Shown: one piece after another, positions 55,491 to 64,000 of the stretch
How the letters are laid out: the number at the start of each line of letters is the position of its first letter
Numbering within the stretch: position 1 is the stretch's first letter
Source of the DNA: Echiichthys vipera
Lineage: Eukaryota > Chordata > Actinopteri > Perciformes > Trachinidae
Assembly: GCA_963691815.1 (NCBI GenBank)
Contig: OY829650.1
Coordinates: 14,278,909-14,342,908 of the forward strand
Reading direction: 5' to 3'
DNA length: 64,000 nucleotides
Notes under the pieces: generated by a model
The model's database searches: none
What the model saw: the letters and a program-made list of their open reading frames with translations, nothing else
What the model was told of the DNA's origin: nothing
Translations under genes and position numbers: made by a program

Positions 55491-56603
55491 GGTACATGCT
55501 CACACAAATACAAGCTTAAAGGCGCATTCCTGCTGATGTTGGCCTCCAGGTTGTTGTGTTGTTTTCTTTCTTTTTTTTCACCTTGGTGACTAAGTGAGCG
55601 AGCTAGTGTTTAATGCCAGGTTTTTTGCTGTTTTTTTTTTTTTTTTTTTAAAGTGACATACCAGCGTACATGTAGCTTTCTTACATGTTTGGACTTGATC
55701 ACACAACGCTGCGTCAGATAAGTATGAGTAGGCTGTGGGAACATTTGTAATATGAGCTTTGACTTCCATAGAAAAAAATACGAGAACACACTGATCTAAC
55801 AGAACCTGGACAAAGATAGATGAGCTCAGGCCTTTAAAATCTTAAACTTAGGCTATATTCATCATTAGGAAAACATATATTATATTTTTAAGGATTTTTG
55901 TCATGTAAATATTGTAGAGATAGCATCTTCAGCTGGAAAACCCCGGCTTAATTTTCTTACATAAGTTCCCACTCATCACATGAAACCTAATATGCCTTGT
56001 TATTCCATTTCATAAAATTGGCATTTTTGTTTTGCTGTGACATTTCTTTAATGTCTGTGGCGTCAACCTTAAGATAAAAAACTGTATATATTTGAAAAAA
56101 ACTGCTGTATTACTTCTTATTTTACAAACTAGCGTAAAGGAATAAATAAAACAAAAAAATTAACAATATTGTGCTTTTACAATAAGTGTAAGATGTTTCA
56201 TACACAATATACCCCACATCCCTATAGTGTGCATGCATGGCATCTGTGTATTGGGATTGTGTAATGCCACTAAGCTGTATAAATGGATCATTAACTAGGC
56301 CTTTGTATAGTCTTATCAACCATCTGCTTTTACATGTAACTCAATCAGGAGGCTAGATCAGTGGTTGAAAACGTATACAAAGTTGTTTTTTTAATATTTG
56401 AATTCATATCATAAATAATTAAAGGCAACTTCAAATATATTGTGGTGTTGTTCAGCTTAGTGGTCCCATATTGTCAAAACCTTTTTAATTGTAAAACACA
56501 AAGTGTTGTTTATGAATACTGTGGAAGCATCAAAACACTGTATTCAGAAACTGTCTTTAAACGAGCCATCAGGACTTCCGCAAAGTTGTGATCACACAAC
56601 TAT

Positions 56604-57368
56604 CAGGGTTCCAAGCATTTCGGAAAACCTGGACATTTAGAGAGAAGTCCTCCTGTCATGGGACACCTGGAAATTGATTAAACTGTCCAGATATCCAGGA
56701 AATGCTCTATCTTGTCCTTGAGAATTTGAATTGTATTGGAAACCTATGTCAACCTCGGTGCATATTTTGTTTGAAACTTGATTGTTGACTGTAGGATAAG
56801 CCTCATGACACCTCATATAGCAGGTTTGTCCTCAGAGAAGCCCAGTGCCTTGGGGCATTATATCTTAATGAATTTAGTTAATAGGCCTACTATGTAACGC
56901 GTGACGCTTTATTAGGCAGCAGAGGGAGAGAATAATGGCGTCAGCATAAAGTAGCAAAGTCAAATTGGCTCCCAGCGGTGTCAAAGGCACAATCGAGTCC
57001 TGCAAGAAATTTTCTAATCAACTAAACAAACAACTAAACATCAACTGAACAAACAATACAAAAGTATGACACTTGTTCTTTCAATTAAAACTGGACATAT
57101 GTGTTACTTGGAAAGATGTAGGTTTTTCAGAAGAAAAGGCTATACGACCTTATTATACAGTTAGCAGTGACACTTTATCGTAAACCCAGTATCATTAAAA
57201 AAGGAGGAATATAACTGTGGTTAATGTGTAAACACTAGGCTTACTGGTAAAATATATCACCAGTTCTGAGCAAGTGATGTCATATATTGTCAACAAAAAA
57301 AAAACTCCTGGAAAAAAAGTTCTGGAAAGGTCCCAAAAAATGATTTCTTAAAAACAGTGGGAACCCTG
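56604..57368. mobile_element. hAT-like non-autonomous element with CAGGGTTCC inverted ends
   Basis: The left end CAGGGTTCCAAGC (56604) and right end GTGGGAACCCTG (to 57368) are inverted repeats of the family also seen at 22047. No clear 8-bp duplication could be matched, and no transposase frame is present. Confidence 0.5.
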
Positions 57369-59819
57369 AACTACTATAAAGTGCCACTAGAGTGCCGTTA
57401 CTGTAATTCCACGGCTGAAAGGATGGTGCAGAGACACCAAGAGCGCAGATGCGGAAGACCTGGAAATGCTGACCAATGCTGAGGCAGACACTGAAATGCA
57501 ACGTTTCAGACAGAGGGTGAATATTGGTGACAGTGACAGAAAAGTTATGTGGTTTTTGAACATTAAAGCATATAAACATGTTCTAGTAGAAACCAAATAT
57601 GAAAAAAGTACGAACCTGAAAATAGCATACAGACAGCATAATTTATCCCCTTTAATAATTTCTCCTTATCTACACTTGCCAGCATTAATATACACATTTT
57701 AAAACAGAGGAGAAGTTGTATAAACTGTGCTGGCATATTTTCATTCTTCAAGGATTCCTTTCTGTAAAGACTACTAGTGCTATTCTGCCCAAATAAGAAG
57801 GGAAACAGAAGGGGATTTTTAGGACTCTGACTCACTCTGGATGGCTGTAACCTGCCAAGTCATGATCATATGGCTCATGGTGACAGCCAGGTTAGCTCAA
57901 GATACAGAGAAGACGCCCATTAGGCAGCTAAGGTTTCCGTTATGCTGAAACAAAATTGATGCTGAAGAATAAAATACCATGTTCTTAAACCATTTGTTGA
58001 AAAAGTAACTTTTCCATCTTTAAATCGAATGCATCATTAGTTACATTACATTACAGTTTCTTATCATTCAGTTCTTTCCACTTCTTTTATCCATCTATCC
58101 AGGCCACACTTCAAGCCCCTGACAGACACAGTCTGACCAGCCTGTGGCTCTAATAAGTGATAATTTGCAAATATTTAACCCTGCTCTCCATAACATCGCT
58201 ATGGTGACATACAAACATTGCTCGCATAAGCGGGCACAGGTTCAACAGTCACTTAGCAACAGCTGTGAAGCAGCGCAGCTAACATGGCCACCACGGAAAT
58301 GTAACGAGACCAAGCTGCCCATGCCTCTGAACGTGTCAGGTGATTCATCAGAGAGATGGAGGAAGAGGAGAGATGGGAGCACGAGGAGGGAGGAGTGAAA
58401 GTGAGTCAGTGGTTTAAGTTGGTTGGGAGCCTGTGTTAACACTAGGGTCAGGGAAAGTACCTGCCTTTCCAAATACATACAGTATATTTGGAGAGGCAGG
58501 TACACAGCGTCTCCATCTTTATCTTATATATGTCATGTAACAGATAAGGCTGTTTCTGTGTCAGTTAATTTGATAGGGACAGTGGACTTTGGAAATCACG
58601 CAATAAACACACACCGCACCACAATGCAGTGCAGACGTGCAAACACGTTACTATGGGGGTCATTTAACTTGACGGAACTATATCTCAATCAAAGAAGCAA
58701 ATAACTTGAAAGGATTCTAGCTTAAGTCACAGTGTAAACTGTGTGACTTTCAAGCAGTGGAGATGTTAAATTCAGGTGTTGCAGCTACAGTACAAAGGGA
58801 TTAATGAGAAACCAGGAAAAATACATTTTAAAATAAATAAATAATATTAAAGGCACACACTATGTGGTTGTATGATATAGCAGGGTGTTGGAGTTTTTGA
58901 GAAATTCCCACATGTTGTAACAATCGCCTGTCCATCATGTTTACATCAGTTCATACGCAGAGTAAATTGTGAGCACCACTACCAGTAATCTGGCAGGTCA
59001 AAATAGATGATGACTGGTCAGAATTGTTTGTGTATATGTCAGCGTTTAAGGAGCAAAGAGAACATGATACAGTCATTTGTCAATCCTAGTCTGGTGTTTT
59101 CCTTTCTCAAGCTTTTGCACAGACCCTTATTTCCTCAAGTCGAACATGTGACCAAAACCTATTTCCTGGTCTCTTCTCTCCTACTTTGCACTACTCTCAA
59201 TAAGTTTGTGCTGTGTTCTTTCTAATTTTGTTGTCTAAAGGTCAACTCTTTTTTTTTTATCATCGACAATTGTGGAATAATTTTGAAATTCGGATGTTAT
59301 TCGATGAGGAATGTGACGTCATGAAACCAGCAATGGCATGATTAATAAATGAATTAAGCGCAAACTCATTACACTAAAGATGACAAGATAATTATGTCTT
59401 CTCAGGTTTTATATTCTTTCCTTATGTTTCTATATTGTTACCTAGTTTCCCTAGATTGAATTGAGAAAAACCAGGGCTGTTATGAGTTATAACTTCTATA
59501 TGTATAAAACATGACAGAATTCTTAAAAAAACAAAACAATAAATGAACAAGCATGAACTTGAGCCATTATCAGTGTTCACATTCAGTTTTGGCTTTGACT
59601 TTTTCCACAAGAGGATGGCTGTTCTAAGGATGTCGTTCTGTGGACTGAAGGGGTTAAAGATGTACACAGCACAAAGGTGTAGCCAGTGTGATACTGGACT
59701 GGTTAGACTTGTTTCTGCAGGGTTTTGTCTCAAGGCGGTATCAGCCGTCATTTAGCTGAACACTCAAATGCAATAGTAAAAATAGACGGGCACTTGAAAA
59801 GCGCAGAACAGTCTGGAAG

Positions 59820-59985
59820 GCCTTATCTCGCAATTTTAACAACAGTTAAGTATAATTTGTGTATCCCCCCGTGATTGGGATATGCTCCAAATTGTAATGG
59901 GTTCTTCATGGACACATGCTACACACTTCCACCAAGTTTCATGAACATTGGGGAAGTAGTTTTTCTGTACTCTTGCTGACAATCA
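59820..59985. repeat. Dispersed fish repeat
   Basis: CACCAAGTTTCATGAACATTGGGGAAGTAGTTTTTCTGTACTCTTGCTGAC is a divergent copy of a consensus found throughout teleost genomes. Confidence 0.55.
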
Positions 59986-60311
59986 ATGTTACAGCTCCTT
60001 GGCATGTATATATGTGTGTATGTATGTGTGTTTGCAAAGCTCGTCAGTAATGACGAAATATCTATCTTGCTTCCTCCACCAGTGCAGCAGTGTGGTTTTG
60101 GAGGAATTTCTGCTGTGGGCCAAACTTTTACAAAAGACAGATGTTCAAATAGAAATGGTAATAATTCAAATGATGTGCTGAATGTTATCATGACAGCTGC
60201 AATAGCAATTTAGGATAATGCTACAATTAATGCTTGTGTTTTCCAGCAAGTTGTTTTTTACCTCAGGGGAGTCAGAAGTGGTGGATTCTTGTAACAGAGT
60301 GAAATCTGGAC

Positions 60312-60313
<2 letters not shown>

Positions 60314-60348
<35 letters not shown>
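60314..60348. repeat. (GT)n microsatellite
   Basis: About 17 GT units. Confidence 0.95.
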
Positions 60349-60349
<1 letters not shown>

Positions 60350-61236
60350 CTGATAGGGTGTTTTTCTCCGCAGAGTAATATATTTCTCATCCACATCCCA
60401 AACAGATTTTTCAGAGTGAAGTTTTCCCCCCTCAGGAACAAACAAAAATAATCTCACATCAGCTTTATGCCACAGTCCTTCACACTCGCCGTGAAGGATT
60501 GTGGCGCTGAACAAATCTAATTATGTGGAATTGATTCGATCTTCTGTTCTGAAGAAACTTTTGAAACAAATGTAGCAGAAAGTGAAGGAAAGAAAATGTC
60601 CTAATGCAGCTTCACATGTCCAGTCATCTGGATGCAGCAGACATGTGGCAAGAAGTCTGTACTTTAGTTCCTTACTTTACCTGTCAAGTTAAGTGAGAGC
60701 AAAACAGAAACTGGGAAATTTAAAAAAGACAGGAACAGCTTATGAGATTCAACTTCGTATGCAAGAGAACACTATGAGTGTCATGCGGCAAGACCGAGTT
60801 ACTCAAGCAGTTTTGCAAGAACTGTCACACAACAAGACATAGCTAAAGCATTTAACTTGGTCTTTGTCTGTTTTTGCACAACATGTATTACTGTATTTGT
60901 ATGTATTACTGCAAATGGTGAAATCAATTCAATTAAAATTCTGTAAACTGTGAAATTAAAGAAGTTGTCTTATGCTAGCTTGGAAGTCTATTCCTGACTT
61001 TTGAGAGGAGTTGGTTCTCAATCCTACATGTAGAACATAGTTAATCTGGCTGTTTCCATCCATCCATGTAGATGCATTCATAAAATATAATAATAGTAAT
61101 AAAAAGCCATCATCTAGTCTGACTTTGTCTGGGTAAAAGTGTTTAAATGCTGAGCTATCCTTTAAAAACCTCAGCATGTTGGCACAGTTAATGCTTTATC
61201 AGCAAGCCACCCCTGTGTGCGTGTGTATGAGTTACA

Positions 61237-61239
<3 letters not shown>

Positions 61240-61272
<33 letters not shown>
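61240..61272. repeat. (GT)n microsatellite
   Basis: About 16 TG units. Confidence 0.95.
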
Positions 61273-61274
<2 letters not shown>

Positions 61275-62617
61275 CTGCAGGTTCTCTCTTAGTCCAAGGT
61301 CACCACTGTGTGTTGTCAGGAGTTATCTGCGTCCGTCGCTACATTATGACTCACTCAGTGTGGAGGTGTTTTCCCGCTGCAGTGGCCCCGGTGGATGATC
61401 TACAGCGATTCTACCACAAATAAAGCAGGCTGGCTCCATGGCGGCCATCCAGGTATCATCCTGTGTCCACTGGGCACCGCGTTAAACTGCAAGAACTCAG
61501 CAGATGTTTTGGGGGTTTTATTTTTGGGACTATTTAATCATGGTGTTCTTTTGCCAAAGCTGGAAGGACACGGCCAGATTTCAGTGCTTGCTGAACCAAA
61601 CTAATCTTGTCCACCGGGGGAGAAGAAAAGAACAAACAAAACTGCAGAGAAAGTGGGTATTGACACTGAGAGTTTTCAGTGAGGGCATGGCGTAGTGACA
61701 AATATTTGGATTACAGTCTAATAAAAAGCCATACATTAATCTTTGTCTAAGGCCATTCTGACAGAGTAAACAGAAATTGCTACATAAAAAGCTACAGGGA
61801 ATTAAAAAGTCCAGAAACGGAAGAGTATAGTTTTACACCATGTTTGTCTGTGTTGTACCAGGAAAGACATTCTCTCAGTTACAGGAAATCATTGACTGAT
61901 TGATTAAAGTGGGACAGTTTTCAAAACTCCAACCTTTCATCTCTCTTATCACAAACTCTTCAGTATTGAGCAACAGTTGCATTATATCCGAGTAGAACAG
62001 ACGCAGCTACATGTCTGCATGTCAGTTTCTCATTTTTCTTTTTCTTTCTCAATCCTTCAACTTTGTTTGCCCTCACGCTCGTGTGTCACCTCCCACAGAG
62101 ACTCTCAACAAGTTCTCTGAAGTTTCACTATTTCTCAAAACTTCGGTCTTTTCCCCCCCTCCTCCATTTCCCTTCTCACTTTTCCAAAGCACCAGCGCTC
62201 TTCCTTCTCACACGGAAATGGAGCCAGGTTGAAGAGAGGCAGAAGAATGAGGGGGAGGGACAGACGGGAAGCTGGAAAATGAAACAAATGAAACAAAATG
62301 TTCTGAACTGCAGGCTGAAGCAATTGCCAGAAAATTAGCTTCGGGCCGGGGCAAAACTACCCCAGAAGTTTATAAATTGCCTTTTAAATAAGATGATAGG
62401 TGAAAGTTAAGATTATACATTAACAGTGTCATAATTGTCACATTACAGAGGGAGCTTGTTAAGGTTTAGAAAAATATTTTTATAAAATTTAGTAGAGTAT
62501 CAAATTTAAGCATTTATGAGTCAGATAGCTGAGGAAAAAGAGATAAAAGAAAATTTCCGACAGCTTCCATTGTTGACCTTCCTTTGCAAGGGCTATTATA
62601 AAATATTTCTAGTATGT

Positions 62618-62619
<2 letters not shown>

Positions 62620-62716
<97 letters not shown>
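62620..62716. repeat. Compound (TG)n-(TA)n microsatellite
   Basis: About 40 TG units with one TTTG interruption, then about eight TA units. Confidence 0.95.
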
Positions 62717-64000
62717 CATACAAATTTCACCAGAAAGTCCTGTCTTTCCTTCCCATCCGAAGAAAAGTTAACTTTAACAGGAAAACATATGAATATTAGA
62801 AGGAAATAATTTTAAGCTGTACGTTTCTTCTTTATTTTTACTGTCATACACGTAATTTCTCCCTTTATTTTCTAAGTGAGAACTTCTCACTTTATTTCTG
62901 TGATCAGTAATTAGTTGATTCAAAGTACTGCATAACAGTGGCTTTGATGTATTAATTACATGTAATCTGCTTCAACCTATATGCTATGCATTTGCAACTT
63001 GTTTCAACTTGCCTCACTACAATGAACTGCTAAATCATCCGTAACCTGGTTGTCCACTTTGCCAGAAGTCTGTCAGAAGAGGACATTTCCTGCTGCAGGA
63101 CAAAATACATATAGGGCTCTTGTTCCTCAGTCTTACAGATGGCTTACAGGTTGAAGTATTTTGCTTGCAGCACCTTTCAGAGCAAAGATAAGGCTTTAGT
63201 AAACCTTCCAGGAGCCTCAAGTGGGATCACATCTTTACAGAATTTAATTTAAAAAGTGTTATATTACTTTGAGAGCTTAGAAGAAACACTCAAAATAGAA
63301 ACGTTTTTAAAAGTGTAGCATGAATCTAAAAGTCGTAGTTGGACTTTTTTGAAGTGGGGTTGTTTAAGTTACTTATCCACAGTCAGTGTGTTACCTTCAG
63401 TAGGACCTGCCTATTTTGGAAAAGCAGGTAGAATACATGAACGGAAGCAAAACAATATACTGCTGTGGATGGGGGCAGCGCCTAAACTCTTTCAGCCACC
63501 TCAAAAAGGCCCACCTAAAAAGTATATATCAGGTTAAGTGTATGCTATATTTAAAACATTTTCACTGCTTAACCTTGCGGACAGACAGCCCAGTATAGAG
63601 AACTGGAGCCATTATGAGCTCTCGTCAAAGCCACTAGACTCCATTCAAAACAACCAGCAGATTGCTGATCTACCACTGCCTCGATCAGTTAGCTAGTGTT
63701 ATTGTGTGACTGTGGTGTTGAACAAACAAACTAATAGATCAAGGTAGCAACCCATGCTGCATCAGGTAAAATGTATATATAATTGGGACAAAAAACAAAA
63801 TATTTATTTAACAAACATAGCTTGAATATTTCAAGCGACCTCAGGATTCCTTGTCATATTGTTTCATTGCAGTATGAATATTTGGAGTTCAACGATCATC
63901 ATGCTCTACGTCATCACACAGTCCGTCTCTTTGATGTTGTGCCACTATCTTGTCTTATCCATGCTGCTTGACTGCATGCCAGACTCAGCTGATAACACCA

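Overview
The window looks like nuclear DNA of a ray-finned, probably percomorph, fish. It has vertebrate genes with small exons and GT-AG introns, many very long (CA)n/(GT)n microsatellites, tRNA-derived SINEs, a non-LTR retrotransposon fragment with a short-repeat 3' tail, and several hAT-like DNA transposons. No tRNA, rRNA or CRISPR locus is visible.

Layout. Positions 1-760 hold the 3' end of a non-LTR retrotransposon. A two-exon gene on the plus strand (coding 1889-2881) encodes a 63-residue single-pass membrane microprotein whose C-terminus aligns without gaps to TUNAR, the SERCA-associated neural microprotein. It converges on bloc1s3 (minus, coding 3921-5558), which is head-to-head with trappc6a (plus, coding 7838-9523). 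Two CCCH zinc-finger mRNA-decay genes follow, both on the minus strand: a TIS11-family paralogue (19503-23148) and zfp36/tristetraprolin (50227-52105). The 27 kb between them and the 12 kb after zfp36 hold mainly repeats and unassigned sequence. One orphan TATA-type promoter candidate lies near 42.1 kb.

How the genes relate. BLOC1S3, TRAPPC6A and ZFP36 are all on human 19q13, and their paralogues or relatives TRAPPC6B, ZFP36L1 and TUNAR are on human 14q. The window therefore looks like the fish counterpart of the 19q13 arm of the 14q/19q13 paralogon, and the TUNAR-like gene may be an undescribed ohnologue of TUNAR. bloc1s3 and trappc6a both act in organelle trafficking and in mammals both affect pigmentation. 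Here they share a divergent intergenic region with two MITF/TFE-type E-boxes. The two TIS11-family genes carry UAUUUAU motifs in their own 3' UTRs, consistent with auto- and cross-regulation.

Limits. All identifications come from reading translations and splice signals against remembered family features. No alignment, RNA or database search was run. Transcript ends and noncoding first exons are inferred.
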